Made by a program: the position numbers and the translations under genes
Notes under the pieces: generated by a model
Databases searched by the model: none
Seen by the model: only the letters and a program-made list of their open reading frames with translations
What the model was told of the DNA's origin: nothing
NCBI GenBank assembly: GCA_937925685.1
Contig: CALAMI010000016.1
Span: 5,001 to 69,000, forward strand
Reading direction: 5' to 3'
DNA from: Candidatus Binatia bacterium
GTDB taxonomy: Bacteria > Desulfobacterota > Binatia > HRBIN30
Length of the DNA: 64,000 bases
Shown here: in pieces, positions 45,874-54,820 of the stretch
Layout: every line of letters begins with the position of its first letter
Position numbering within the stretch: position 1 is the first letter of the stretch

Positions 45874-46974
45874 CTAATCTTCCGGCCAGCGCCAGACTAG
45901 ACCAGCGCCGGACAACCGTTCAGAGAACAAGATTTCGCGGATCGTCTGCCCAGTCAATGGGGCTAGCACCACGCCGGAACGATAATGGCCTACGGCAACC
46001 GACAGTCCCGGATAGCGTGGCACCTTTGCCACGATGGGCCGGCCAATGGCGCTACCCGGCCGGACCCCACAGCGCACCTCCACGGCAATTCGCCGTGCCA
46101 TCCATGGGAAGAAACTTTGCGACTGCCTCTTCAGCTCCGCGAGCTTTGCTGGGGCGATGACCGGCAAACCTTCATGTTTCTCCAGCGTGCTGCCAACGAC
46201 AACCTTTGTCCCCTGCCTAGGCACCACTTGGAGCCCCGCATACGTGAAGGCGAACTGGGCCTTCAACGGCACGACCGCGGCGATACTAATCCCTCGCACG
46301 GGAATGAGGGGCAGCGAGAGACCGAGGGACTGAGCTAGAGGTATCGAAGCAAACCCAGCGGCCAGCACGACTTTATCCGTCTCAACCTTTCGTTCTTCCC
46401 CGTAGACACGCCAGCCGAGGCCCGTCGGTTCCAACCCTTTCACAAATTCTGGCAATATCCGCACCCCCAGGGTCTGGCAGCCGCGGCGCAGTGCGTCGAG
46501 CAGTCTCTCGGGCTCGACCACCGCCTCGATCTCGAACCTTGCTGCGCCGTACTGTTCCACCTCGGCGAGCAGGGGCTCGGCTTCCCGTACCTGTTCTGCA
46601 GTGAACCACTCCGCTTCTTCTCCTCGGCTCACCGCCAGCTCGACAGCGAGTCTCAGCCGCGTAGACTCGCGCTCGGTGCGAGCAACGCGCAATACACTGC
46701 CCCGACGAAAACCGAGTTCCTTACCAGCACGCTTCTCCAGTCCCCTGATCCACGGCTCAAAAAGTGCCAAGCTCAGCTGCAAAAGTTGCGCGTGCTCCGT
46801 GCGGACCCTCTGGCCACGGCCCACGACGAGCAAACCGGTGGCGGCGCGTGTTGCTTTTCCAAGAGACAAGGGGTCGTCAAAAACAGTCACGTCGACGCCC
46901 TGGGAGGCTAATTCGTACGCCGCCGCGCTTCCAATGATGCCGCCCCCCACGATGACCACGTCGCATCGCATCAA
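45874..46974 (-). CDS. ThiO-like FAD-dependent glycine/D-amino acid oxidase
   Basis: A 366-residue DAO-family flavoprotein. The N-terminal FAD motif is VVIVGGGIIGSAAAYELASQG. A second FAD contact is GHYRSGVVLAPLTGQTI at the C-terminus (about 335-351), typical of ThiO, and RCGVRPGSAIGRPIV precedes it. ThiO makes iminoglycine for thiazole synthesis, but no thiS, thiG or thiE lies next to it, so D-amino acid or sarcosine oxidation cannot be excluded. The start overlaps the pepP-like stop by 4 nt (ATGA). Confidence 0.85.
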   Translation of the reverse strand: MMRCDVVIVGGGIIGSAAAYELASQGVDVTVFDDPLSLGKATRAATGLLVVGRGQRVRTEHAQLLQLSLALFEPWIRGLEKRAGKELGFRRGSVLRVARTERESTRLRLAVELAVSRGEEAEWFTAEQVREAEPLLAEVEQYGAARFEIEAVVEPERLLDALRRGCQTLGVRILPEFVKGLEPTGLGWRVYGEERKVETDKVVLAAGFASIPLAQSLGLSLPLIPVRGISIAAVVPLKAQFAFTYAGLQVVPRQGTKVVVGSTLEKHEGLPVIAPAKLAELKRQSQSFFPWMARRIAVEVRCGVRPGSAIGRPIVAKVPRYPGLSVAVGHYRSGVVLAPLTGQTIREILFSERLSGAGLVWRWPED

Positions 46975-48344
46975 CGGGCTACCACTTCACGCCGAAGTGC
47001 TTCGATCTCGGACACCTCCTTAGGCACTAGGCTAGTAAGAACTTCGTGGCCCGTCTCCGTTACCAACACATCGTCTTCGATCCGGATCCCCACCCCTCGG
47101 AACTCCGGTGGCACGTCAGTGCAATCTTCCGGAATGTACAGTCCGGGCTCAACCGTAAGCACAAAGCCCGGCTCCAAGCGGCGCACTTCTTGCCCTTCTT
47201 TATACTGGCCCACGTCATGCACGTCCATGCCGAGCCAATGACTGGTCCGGTGCATAAAAAATTTGCGATACCGCTCTTCCGCGATGTTTTCCTCGCGGCT
47301 GCCAGTCAGGAGACCCAGGTCAAGCAAGCCATCTACCAACATCTCGACAGCTCGCCGATGAGGTTCATCGTACCGAGCACCTGGGCCTACCATACTCACC
47401 GCCGCCTTCTGCGCTGACAACACCAACTCGTAAAGTTCGCGCTGCGCTCCAGAGAACGTGGCGCTCACCGGGAACGTACGGGTGATGTCGGAACAATAAA
47501 AGCCGTATTCCGCGCCAGCATCGATCAGCAGGAGATCGCCCGGAGCTAGAGATCGATCGTTCTGCGTGTAGTGCAACACGGTCGCGTTCGGGCCCGATGC
47601 AACAATGGAAGGGTAAGCCGGTCCGCTTGCCCCTAGGCGGCGAAAAGTACTATCGAGTAAAGCTTCGACCTCGAATTCGAACATTCCCGGGCGCACCTCG
47701 GTGAGCGCGCGCAGGTGACCGGCCGCGGCAATTTGTGCCGCTTTGCGTAAGCGGTCAATCTCAACGGCTTCTTTACGCAGCCGCATTTCGTGCAAGATCA
47801 CTGCTGGATCGCGAAGCACCACTGGGCCCGTCCCCGATCGAGGCCGCAGTTGCTGCCATTGCCGCATCCAACCGACGACACGTTGGTTCCATTCGAGGTC
47901 ACGCCCGAAGCGAAAATAGAGTTCATTGCGACCGCTCACGAGCTCTCCAACGACTTGGTCGATTTGCTGGATCGGATAGGCTTTATCTGCGGCATAATCG
48001 CGCGTGGCTCCTTCGACGCCCGCGTGCCGCCCCACCCAGACACGCCGTTCCGGGTCGAAAGGACGCACAAACAAAAGGTACTCATGCTCAGGATGCTCGG
48101 GTAACAACAAACAAGCGGACTCCGGCTCCGGGAAACCGGTTAGATACAGCATGTCATTGTCGGGGCGGTAGGGATGCTCGACGTCATTCGAACGCACGGA
48201 CACGGGCGCCGCGACAAAAAGGGCCGCGGCGTTTGGCCCGAGCTGCTGCATAAAGCGTCGCCGTCGTTCCGCGTAGACCTCGCGGGGGAAAGGTGGCGCA
48301 GGGTGAACTTCTAGTTGGGACAACATGGTCCCACTCTGAAACAT
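46971..48344 (-). CDS. pepP: Xaa-Pro aminopeptidase (M24B)
   Basis: A 457-residue metallopeptidase removing N-terminal residues before Pro. The N-terminal creatinase-like domain (about 15-170) contains DNDMLYLTGFPEPES. The catalytic pita-bread fold has the dimetal ligands in LLIDAGAEYGFYCSDITRTFP (two Asp), MHRTSHWLGMDVHD (His), TVEPGLYIP (Glu) and GIRIEDDVLV (Glu). ATG 48344 is used; ATG 48326 six codons later is possible. It overlaps the ThiO-like gene by 4 nt, so both are one unit. Confidence 0.96.
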   Translation of the reverse strand: MFQSGTMLSQLEVHPAPPFPREVYAERRRRFMQQLGPNAAALFVAAPVSVRSNDVEHPYRPDNDMLYLTGFPEPESACLLLPEHPEHEYLLFVRPFDPERRVWVGRHAGVEGATRDYAADKAYPIQQIDQVVGELVSGRNELYFRFGRDLEWNQRVVGWMRQWQQLRPRSGTGPVVLRDPAVILHEMRLRKEAVEIDRLRKAAQIAAAGHLRALTEVRPGMFEFEVEALLDSTFRRLGASGPAYPSIVASGPNATVLHYTQNDRSLAPGDLLLIDAGAEYGFYCSDITRTFPVSATFSGAQRELYELVLSAQKAAVSMVGPGARYDEPHRRAVEMLVDGLLDLGLLTGSREENIAEERYRKFFMHRTSHWLGMDVHDVGQYKEGQEVRRLEPGFVLTVEPGLYIPEDCTDVPPEFRGVGIRIEDDVLVTETGHEVLTSLVPKEVSEIEALRREVVAR

Positions 48345-48354
48345 CGTTGCTTGA

Positions 48355-49107
48355 CTATACTGGCCGGGGTTGCAAAAGCAGGCGTACCAAATCTACGGGG
48401 AGGGGCACGATTACCGTGTTGTTTCGTTCCGTGCCAACCTGGGATAAGGCCTGCAACATACGGAGCTGGAGCGCCACCGGCTCCTTCTCCATGATGCTTG
48501 CAGCTTCAGTAAGACGCAACGCCGCTTGGAATTCCCCTTCCGCGTTAATAACTTTGGCGCGCCTCAAGCGTTCTGCTTCCGCTTGCCGTGCGATCGAGCG
48601 CTGCATTTCTGCGGGCAAATCGATATGCTTCACCTCCACGGCAACCACCTTTACGCCCCACGGTTCCGTGTGCGTATCGATGATTTCCTGGAGCCGAGCA
48701 TTGAAGCGCTCCCTCTCTGCAAGCAACTCGTCTAAATAAGCCTGTCCGCACACGCTCCGCAAAGTCGTCTGCGCTATTTGCGAGGTGGCATACAAGTAAT
48801 TTTGCACTTCCACGGCAGCACGATTGGCGTCGACGACACGAAAGTAAAGCACAGCGTTTACTTTCACCGAGACGTTATCGCGGGTGATGACATCCTGAGA
48901 GGGCACATCGAGGGTCACGGTTCGCAGGTCGATGCGGTACATTTGCTCGATCAATGGGATCACGTAAATGATTCCTGGTCCACGCGATGGTGTGATCCTT
49001 CCAAGACGAAACACGACGGCTCGTTCGTATTCTCGGATAATCTTCACACCAGAAATCAACAAGGCCACGAGTATGACGAACACCGTAGCAAGCGATCCTA
49101 ACTCCAT
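48355..49107 (-). CDS. Slipin/SPFH (band 7) membrane protein
   Basis: A 250-residue stomatin/prohibitin-like protein. N-terminal membrane segment (about 5-20), then the SPFH domain with [47 protein letters not shown] (split across 70-95) and [23 protein letters not shown]. The C-terminal coiled coil is short ([13 protein letters not shown]...AALRLTEAA). Slipins normally pair with an NfeD gene; none is next to it here. Start ATG 49107 has GGAGG at 6 nt; an extension to 49119 is less likely. Confidence 0.93.
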   Translation of the reverse strand: MELGSLATVFVILVALLISGVKIIREYERAVVFRLGRITPSRGPGIIYVIPLIEQMYRIDLRTVTLDVPSQDVITRDNVSVKVNAVLYFRVVDANRAAVEVQNYLYATSQIAQTTLRSVCGQAYLDELLAERERFNARLQEIIDTHTEPWGVKVVAVEVKHIDLPAEMQRSIARQAEAERLRRAKVINAEGEFQAALRLTEAASIMEKEPVALQLRMLQALSQVGTERNNTVIVPLPVDLVRLLLQPRPV

Positions 49108-49210
49108 GCGCACCTCCACGCTCGACAGTTCGCCTTTACCATAGTCTCGGTTCTGCTCCCACCCTGGAACAAGACGTTGTCCTCGGCCTCGCTAAGGACT
49201 ACGAGACGTT

Positions 49211-49783
49211 GTGTTGAAACCTCGAATTCCTTTTGGAAACACTCTTCGTCGGCGTAAACGGCTTTTCAGTTCTTTGGCCTACAGTGCGCTCGTCGGGGTG
49301 GTTGCGGCCTTGGGATACTTCACCTTGCAAATTTTGGAGTCGGCACCCCGCGAGGAGCAAGCACCACCAGCAGCAGATCCAGCGGCGCTGGTTGAATTCG
49401 AGGGATTTAGCGCCCGCTACGAGTCGATCAACGAGCAACGCCGCCTCCGAGTAAGCATCCGTTTGCGTGCAGCCACGACCAAGCCTCTGGACTGTCAAGT
49501 CTATTTTGTTGCAAAAGGGGAACGCACCAATGGCCAGCAATTTGCCGTGTGGCCCACTCTCGGGCCTGGTGGCCCCTTTAGCTCTGGAGGTCACTTTCGC
49601 GGGGGTCCGATCTCGCACGGAGCGCCGGTGCACTTAACCCAGGCCTGGCAACGTGTCAGCGGTGACATGCCGCTTCCCTCGCCAGGTTCGACCTTCAACA
49701 CCGTCACTCTTTACGTGTTTGGACCCCGAGGAGAAGTGTTCTTATCGCGGCCGTTCAACCTTGTTTCCGCTGCGGCCCGATAA
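49211..49783 (+). CDS. Hypothetical membrane-anchored protein
   Basis: A 190-residue protein from a GTG. A basic N-terminus (LRRRKR) is followed by one membrane segment (about 19-42, LAYSALVGVVAALGYFTL), giving an inside-out anchor and an external beta-rich region. The body (about 60-185) is predicted to form strands (EGFSARYESI, LRVSIRLRA, VYFVAKGERT, NTVTLYVFGPRGEVFLS) like an Ig-like or lipid-binding sandwich. No family was recognised. It is divergent from the slipin gene and convergent with the next minus-strand gene. The GTG ribosome site is weak (GAG near 49203). Confidence 0.6.
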   Translation: MLKPRIPFGNTLRRRKRLFSSLAYSALVGVVAALGYFTLQILESAPREEQAPPAADPAALVEFEGFSARYESINEQRRLRVSIRLRAATTKPLDCQVYFVAKGERTNGQQFAVWPTLGPGGPFSSGGHFRGGPISHGAPVHLTQAWQRVSGDMPLPSPGSTFNTVTLYVFGPRGEVFLSRPFNLVSAAAR

Positions 49784-49832
49784 ACTGCACCGATCATGGC
49801 CTGCAGTGCTGCTTGCGCTGCGTGGGTTGTCG

Positions 49833-50189
49833 CTACCGATCGCGTTCTCGTTTAAGATCTTCGTGGTATCGCTCCCACTCGCCGGGAAGCAGGTCAGCTC
49901 CCTCGGCCGTGCCAGGCGTCGGGCGAATCGACATATACCGTGGCTTGGGCTCCCGCTTAGGCCGCTCAACTGCACCAGGCTCTTCGACGTCTTCCGCGAA
50001 GGATTCCTCTATCTCGTCTTCTTCCAGGTGCTCCATGAGCGCTTCTGCACTTTCCCGCGATTCCGCACCCTCGCGCCTTGCCCGACGGCCAAAGGTATGC
50101 ACGCATCGTTCCACGAAAGCTGCGGGCGCTCCTACACGGCGGGCCAGTTCACCTAAAGCTGGCGGCCGACCCTTGTTTTTCCGGGACAT
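49833..50189 (-). CDS. Hypothetical charged protein
   Basis: A 118-residue highly charged cytoplasmic protein starting MSRKNKGRPPALGELARRV, with GAGG about 8 nt upstream. The frame stays open to 50468, but the extension is Trp/Pro/Cys-rich and lacks a ribosome site. A helix pair (about 11-30, ELARRVGAPAAFVERCV) resembles a short HTH; a strongly acidic stretch (HLEEDEIEESFAEDVEE) follows, then a basic tail with GEWERYHEDLKRERDR. The bipolar charge suggests nucleic-acid or protein binding. Upstream of it lies the methyltransferase gene on the same strand (191 bp gap). Function unknown. Confidence 0.65.
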   Translation of the reverse strand: MSRKNKGRPPALGELARRVGAPAAFVERCVHTFGRRARREGAESRESAEALMEHLEEDEIEESFAEDVEEPGAVERPKREPKPRYMSIRPTPGTAEGADLLPGEWERYHEDLKRERDR

Positions 50190-50380
50190 GCTGTCGGCCT
50201 CTTGCACTACCCGCACACAAGTCACAGTGCCAGGCCAGCTTTTGCGAGGGGTCCAAAACAGGCTCAGTACCGAAACAAGCATCGGGAGCAAGATCACCGA
50301 ACAAACTTGCCGACGCCAGCCCAAAGGCTTCCCTTCGTGCAAACTCACTGCCGGTGGGCTGCCCGGCTGAGCTCTGTACA

Positions 50381-51139
50381 TCATGTCCATTGCTGTTTGG
50401 TCCCGCGTCGGGCAAAAAGCAATACCAAGCTTTCCCCTTCGGGCCATTGTCGCAGCCGGGCACCCCACGTGCTTAGGAGATCAGGGGCATCTCGAAGGGC
50501 TTGCTCCAACTTCCGGCGAACGAGCGGCAACCACGGGTTGGTCCGGCCGATCTCAAGACGCTGGATCTCGGTGATCACGAAACCCGCACCCGTAACCATC
50601 TGACGAGCGTCTTCACTAAGCCCGTAGTCTTTGCCTAGAACCCAGGCAAAGTAGCCGCCATCGCGCAAAACGCGGTGAACTTCCTGTAAGCAAAGAACGC
50701 GATCGATTGCGGAGCGCGGCCAAAGCCACCACACATGGGTGAAGACGCCGCTACGGAACGGTAACGCCGTTGGATGCCCTGAACAAAAAACCGCCTCACC
50801 TCCGGACCGTGTGTTTAGACCAAGTTCACGCGCAACTACCGCTGCAAACTCCTCCGGCTCGACACCCAGCACCTGGCAGCCAAATTGGCGCGCTGCCCAT
50901 CGTGCCCGCCCCCCAAATCCACTCTCGAGTTCCAAAACGAACTCATACTTCCGGAAGATTCCTTGCGCTGACAAGCGCTGCAGTAGTTCCACGGGGTAAG
51001 GCATATCATGGTCCAAGCCATAAAACGGCACCCCCGGAGACACTGGCAGCTCCGTGTGGAGTGCTCGAGTAACTTCGATCATGGCCCTGGCCAACAGGCA
51101 CGCCCTGGTGGTTATCGCAGCGTCCTTGGTATTGTTCAT
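50381..51139 (-). CDS. SAM-dependent methyltransferase-like protein
   Basis: About 252 residues from ATG 51139; ATG 51082 is an equally weak alternative (no good ribosome site at either). A Rossmann methyltransferase core (about 75-190) is recognisable from VLELESGFGGRARWAA, where the usual G-C-G of motif I is E-S-G-F-G-G, then VLGVEPEEFAAVV and VHRVLRDGGYFAWVL, the motif before strand 5. The frame upstream of 51139 to 51634 is only antisense to the MaoC gene. Substrate unknown. It is divergent from the MaoC gene across about 105 bp. Confidence 0.7.
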   Translation of the reverse strand: MNNTKDAAITTRACLLARAMIEVTRALHTELPVSPGVPFYGLDHDMPYPVELLQRLSAQGIFRKYEFVLELESGFGGRARWAARQFGCQVLGVEPEEFAAVVARELGLNTRSGGEAVFCSGHPTALPFRSGVFTHVWWLWPRSAIDRVLCLQEVHRVLRDGGYFAWVLGKDYGLSEDARQMVTGAGFVITEIQRLEIGRTNPWLPLVRRKLEQALRDAPDLLSTWGARLRQWPEGESLVLLFARRGTKQQWT

Positions 51140-51244
51140 TCCCTTGACGGACTCATCGGAGCTCGCGATGGTGGAACGACTGAGTTTGGCCCGTGCGAGC
51201 AACGGGAAACGATGAGCTCGTTGGTCGGAGCTAAGGAGGGTATC

Positions 51245-52306
51245 ATGGCAATAATCTACAAACGAAAGGGCAACTTTCTCGAGGACTTTAAGGTCGGACA
51301 TCTTTTTCGGCACAAAGTGGGGAAAACCATCACGGAAGGCCTGTTCAACGCTTTCACCGAATACGACATGACCACCAATCCTCTCAGCAAAAACCGCCGC
51401 TATGCTCAACGCTATGGCTTTCGCGATATGATTTTGCCACCCGGTTTGGTCATGGCCGTGGTCTTTAGTCAAAGTGTCGAGGACATCTCGGAAAACGCTC
51501 GAGCCAATTTGGAGTATATCAACATGCGCTTTGGCGTACCCGTTTATATCGGCGACACCATCGAAGTGGAGTCCTTGGTGCTTGGCGTACGGCCATCGTC
51601 GCGGGAACCGGACCTTGGTGTGGTCCACGTCCAAACCACAGGACGGAACCAGTATGGAGAGGTGGTGTTAACTTACGAGCGCAAAGTCCAGGTGTGGAAG
51701 AGCCGGGTCGATGCTTTCGTCGAAGAAGCGCAGCTTCCGGAAGCGCCTATGGTGCCCTGCGAACTCCGCTTGCCCGCCTACGATCCGTCGCGCGCCTATG
51801 CGGAACTCGCGCACCTCACAAGCCCGGATACCTATTTTGAGGACTTCGCACCAGGAGACGTCCTCGAGCACTCACGCGGTCGCGTCATTACAACGGAGCA
51901 CATTGCTTGGACAGCCATGCTAGACAACACCTCACAAGTCCACTGCAATCAGTTTATGATCGATCAAAACCCACAACGTTATCTTGGCGGGCAGTTAATC
52001 GTGTACGGAGGAATTCCGTTTAATCTATGCCTAGGGTTATCCTGCCCAGACGTTGCCGACAATGCTCTCTGCGATATCGTCTACAAGTCTGGTCGGCACA
52101 CTGCACCGGTTTTTGTGGGCGACACCGTTTTCGCTTCCACCGAGATCAAGGGGAAAAGAGATTTCCCAGGTCGACCAGACCTCGGTATCGTGGAAATGAT
52201 CCTGCACGGTTACAAGTACGTGCGAGAGGGGGACGAGTACAAACGGATGGAAATTTTCTACCTAGATCGCGAGATTGCCGTAAAGCGCCGCACACACTAC
52301 TGCTAA
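51245..52306 (+). CDS. MaoC-like double-hotdog enoyl/mesaconyl-CoA hydratase-type protein
   Basis: A 353-residue protein with two hotdog halves. The first (about 5-160) has FLEDFKVGHLFRHKVGKTITE, MILPPGLVMAVV and FGVPVYIGDTIEVESLV. The second (about 195-345) has YFEDFAPGDVLEHSRGRVITTEHIAWTAMLDNTSQVHCN and YKSGRHTAPVFVGDTVFASTEI. The length and opening fit beta-methylmalyl-CoA dehydratase (mesaconyl-CoA hydratase) and related MaoC enzymes, though other CoA hydratase activities are possible. ATG 51245 has GGAGGG about 5 nt upstream; the frame is open to 51008 but that part lacks similarity. Its end overlaps the next minus-strand gene by 4 nt. Confidence 0.87.
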   Translation: MAIIYKRKGNFLEDFKVGHLFRHKVGKTITEGLFNAFTEYDMTTNPLSKNRRYAQRYGFRDMILPPGLVMAVVFSQSVEDISENARANLEYINMRFGVPVYIGDTIEVESLVLGVRPSSREPDLGVVHVQTTGRNQYGEVVLTYERKVQVWKSRVDAFVEEAQLPEAPMVPCELRLPAYDPSRAYAELAHLTSPDTYFEDFAPGDVLEHSRGRVITTEHIAWTAMLDNTSQVHCNQFMIDQNPQRYLGGQLIVYGGIPFNLCLGLSCPDVADNALCDIVYKSGRHTAPVFVGDTVFASTEIKGKRDFPGRPDLGIVEMILHGYKYVREGDEYKRMEIFYLDREIAVKRRTHYC

Positions 52307-52608
52307 GGCGTGGATTTGGATCGAGGCGAGGCTAGACGAAACCTTTTAAGCAAGGCCCTTTGCCCGCTCGCTTCAACCTGAAGGTCTGCCTTTTCCAAGG
52401 CAACTGAGACCACCTCTAAACCGTGATTCAGCAGTGCAGTGACAAGTTCCATATTCGTCACCTCTAGCCTTTCGGCGACACGGCGGACTGCCTCGACAAC
52501 CTCGGCAGGAACGCGAACGTTCTTCACGCGAACCCCCCGAGGGACACGTCGCTTCAAATCCGCGAAACGCAGATCAGGGTGGATTCGTAACCGTCTCTTG
52601 CCAGGCAT
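52303..52608 (-). CDS. Small RHH-like hypothetical protein
   Basis: A 101-residue basic protein beginning MPGKRRLRIHPDLRFADLK, with AGGAGGGG about 4 nt upstream. The frame is open to 52686, but the added 26 residues have no ribosome site. The stretch VRVPAEVVEAVRRVAERLEVTNMELVTALLNHGLEVV (about 30-68) is a strand plus two helices, the ribbon-helix-helix or antitoxin-like pattern. A second helix and basic tail follow. No toxin gene neighbours it. It converges with the MaoC gene (4-nt overlap) and lies 99 bp upstream of the ArsA-like pair on the same strand in the reverse order. Function unknown. Confidence 0.7.
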   Translation of the reverse strand: MPGKRRLRIHPDLRFADLKRRVPRGVRVKNVRVPAEVVEAVRRVAERLEVTNMELVTALLNHGLEVVSVALEKADLQVEASGQRALLKRFRLASPRSKSTP

Positions 52609-52707
52609 GCTCCCCTCCTTGCCTAAGCCCATGTTTGGCCCGGAAAGTACGGTCAATTCATACCGCGTTTCGGGAGTGCCACTCAAGAAGCTTTAAAGAT
52701 GCGTAAA

Positions 52708-53832
52708 TTAGGCGGCTGCCTCGGCAAACAAATGTCGATGGAACGCTTCCAAACCGGCCAAATTGTGCACATCGCTGGCGAGGTTCGGCACGGTGAGCAG
52801 CAACGTACTACTCGGAACCTGTCGTTGAAACGCTTCGACACGCAAAAGGTCTCCCCGGCCCAGTGCTTGATAATCCTCGAAGTTGCTCACCAACGCTTCC
52901 ACGAGGTCAGGACCTACTCCTAGCTTGCGGAAGATTGCTGCGAGCGTGCGGCGCTGTGGGGCTCGTCCCCGAACCAACACCTCGCGGTGCATTCGGTTCA
53001 CGACAACGGCGCGAAGGTTGACTCGAAGGCGCTCGATCTGCGTCAAGAAAAATTCGGCCTCTTGCAACACTTGTTCTTCCGGTGAAACTACGAGAAGAAA
53101 TCCCGTTTGCGGAGCTCGCAGCAGTTCGTAAACCTGCCGCACCCGTGGTTCGAAATTCTCGAACAGCCCTGCCATGGCAGTGAAGAACTCCGAAACTTCC
53201 GCCAGAGCCGATACCCCTGTGGCTTCCTCCAGGCGGCGAAACAAGAATCCCACTGTGCGATTGAACAAGCGCAGCGTCGTCCAGCTTGCCGAGAAGTATG
53301 GCTTGACGAACCAGCGAATGATGCTGCGATCGAGAAAATCGGCCAAACGCTGCGGCGCTTCGAGAAAATCGAGTGCGTGCCGCGTCGGTGGCGTGTCGAC
53401 AACGATGAGGTCGTAACGGCCGCTCTCATGGAGCGCGCGCAATTGTTCGATAGCCATGTACTCCTGCGAACCTGCAAAGCTTTGCGACAAATGCTGATAA
53501 AAACGGTTCCGCAAGATCTTGTCGCGAATTTCGGCTGTGGGCGCATGACGCTCGACCAGCCGATCCCAAGCGCCTTTTTGATCAAGCATGAGTGCCGCCA
53601 GAGTGCCGCCTCCGGGCAGCGACACGTCGACAGGCTCATCCCCTAATGCCTGCAAACCCAGGGCGTCGGCCAGTCGCTTCGCTGGGTCAATGGTCATCAC
53701 AAGGGTGCGCCTCCCCGAAAGAGCAGCGCGCACCGCCACTGCGGCCGCAGTGGTCGTCTTTCCGACGCCGCCTGAGCCCGCGCAGACTAGGATTCTCAGG
53801 GAATCAAGAGTCTCTTGCAGAACGGAAGCCAT
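52708..53832 (-). CDS. ArsA/GET3-like ATPase, second of an overlapping pair
   Basis: A 374-residue deviant Walker ATPase. P-loop GSGGVGKTT (19-27), the TIDPAKRLADALGL region, and the switch motif VVDTPPTRHALDFLEAPQRL are present; the C-terminal half is helical. It lacks the duplicated ATPase halves of E. coli ArsA, so it would dimerise with the neighbouring ATPase. Its start overlaps the end of the other ATPase by 29 nt. A similar adjacent pair exists in Mycobacterium (Rv3679-Rv3680, BagA-BagB). No arsenite pump or sensor lies nearby, so arsenite transport is not implied. Confidence 0.92.
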   Translation of the reverse strand: MASVLQETLDSLRILVCAGSGGVGKTTTAAAVAVRAALSGRRTLVMTIDPAKRLADALGLQALGDEPVDVSLPGGGTLAALMLDQKGAWDRLVERHAPTAEIRDKILRNRFYQHLSQSFAGSQEYMAIEQLRALHESGRYDLIVVDTPPTRHALDFLEAPQRLADFLDRSIIRWFVKPYFSASWTTLRLFNRTVGFLFRRLEEATGVSALAEVSEFFTAMAGLFENFEPRVRQVYELLRAPQTGFLLVVSPEEQVLQEAEFFLTQIERLRVNLRAVVVNRMHREVLVRGRAPQRRTLAAIFRKLGVGPDLVEALVSNFEDYQALGRGDLLRVEAFQRQVPSSTLLLTVPNLASDVHNLAGLEAFHRHLFAEAAA

Positions 53833-54820
53833 GCGGTCTGGAAGCTCGCTCTAAGCCCGCTATTTGCTGGGCGAGCACGGCGACCAACTCTCCCAAATGC
53901 TGCGAGCTAAACTCCTCCGCAAACAAAAACGGCAGTTCTATGCGAGGCAAAGGCACCTGTTCGCTCAAGCGGTGCAAATACTGTGCGTGAATGGCGCTCC
54001 AGCCTTCCTCCTCCAATGCTCGATCCAACACAGCCTCGGCGATCGCTCGCTCGCTTTGCGGCAGGTGCGCTAACCGGTCTCTAAGGCGAAGAAGTTTGTC
54101 GGCCTCAAAGCGTCTGTTGTGCAACCGGTTGACCACCAGAAACCCAAAGGGCAACTGCAGGTCGCTGCAAAGCCGATGGTACATTTCGATCGTCTCGTTT
54201 ACCGGCATTTCTTCCGCTGTGGTGACGATGTGCACGGCCGTTCGCACGGGGTCGGAGAGGAGCTCGATCAAGCGCTGGCTCTCACGACCGACTAAACCCG
54301 TTTGGAAAACCTCGTGCGCCGCTTTCGGCATGCCAAGATACTGAAGACTGTGTCCCGTGGCTGGAGCATCCATAATGACCAGGTCCCACATTCGATGTCC
54401 TGTTTCAGCGTCTACCCGTTCAGCCTCGTACCAAATCTTGCCCACGGTCATAAGTTCTTTGAGTCCCGGCGCTGCGGCAACGAAGTATTGGTAAATCCGA
54501 CTGGAGAAGACGACGTCCAGTACGCGGCGTACCGGCAAGATCAGGCGCAAGTATTCAGCCAGCGCTGCGCTACCCTCAACGGACATCACCGACAGATTCG
54601 GTCGCACTGCCCGAGCCATCCCCAGCGGGGCTGGCTCGGCTCCGAGAAGCCACGCGGCTCGGCCCGCTCCATCCACTTCAGCAACCAGCACCCGCTTACC
54701 GAGCTGCGCTGCCCACAAACCAAACAAAACGCTCACGGTGGTTTTCCCAACTCCCCCTTTACCGACAACCACCCAAAGCCGCCGCTGCAGTAAGGATGCT
54801 GGTTCGCTCAACACCGGCAT
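53804..54820 (-). CDS. ArsA/GET3-like ATPase, first of an overlapping pair
   Basis: A 338-residue ArsA-family ATPase distinct in sequence from its neighbour. P-loop VVGKGGVGKTTVS (about 18-30), VLVAEVDGAGRAAWLLG, and DLVIMDAPATGHSLQYLGMP with the Asp-Ala-Pro-Ala-Thr switch. Gly-rich signatures include the GLVGRESQRL segment and a long helical C-terminus. Its first 13 nt overlap the end of fabF, and its last 29 nt overlap the second ATPase, so fabF, this gene and the next form a tightly packed unit. It likely forms a heterodimer with the second ATPase; what is bound or transported is unknown. Confidence 0.92.
   Translation of the reverse strand: MPVLSEPASLLQRRLWVVVGKGGVGKTTVSVLFGLWAAQLGKRVLVAEVDGAGRAAWLLGAEPAPLGMARAVRPNLSVMSVEGSAALAEYLRLILPVRRVLDVVFSSRIYQYFVAAAPGLKELMTVGKIWYEAERVDAETGHRMWDLVIMDAPATGHSLQYLGMPKAAHEVFQTGLVGRESQRLIELLSDPVRTAVHIVTTAEEMPVNETIEMYHRLCSDLQLPFGFLVVNRLHNRRFEADKLLRLRDRLAHLPQSERAIAEAVLDRALEEEGWSAIHAQYLHRLSEQVPLPRIELPFLFAEEFSSQHLGELVAVLAQQIAGLERASRPHGFRSARDS

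Noticed and set aside
50190-50468. N-terminal extension of the charged protein
   Set aside because: Trp/Pro/Cys-rich without ribosome site, while ATG 50189 has GAGG at 8 nt.
51140-51634. N-terminal extension of the methyltransferase gene
   Set aside because: It is antisense to the MaoC gene and has no homology or ribosome site.
52708-54820. Arsenite efflux operon
   Set aside because: Only ArsA-like ATPases are present. No ArsB, ArsC, ArsD or ArsR gene is near, and fabF is the linked gene.
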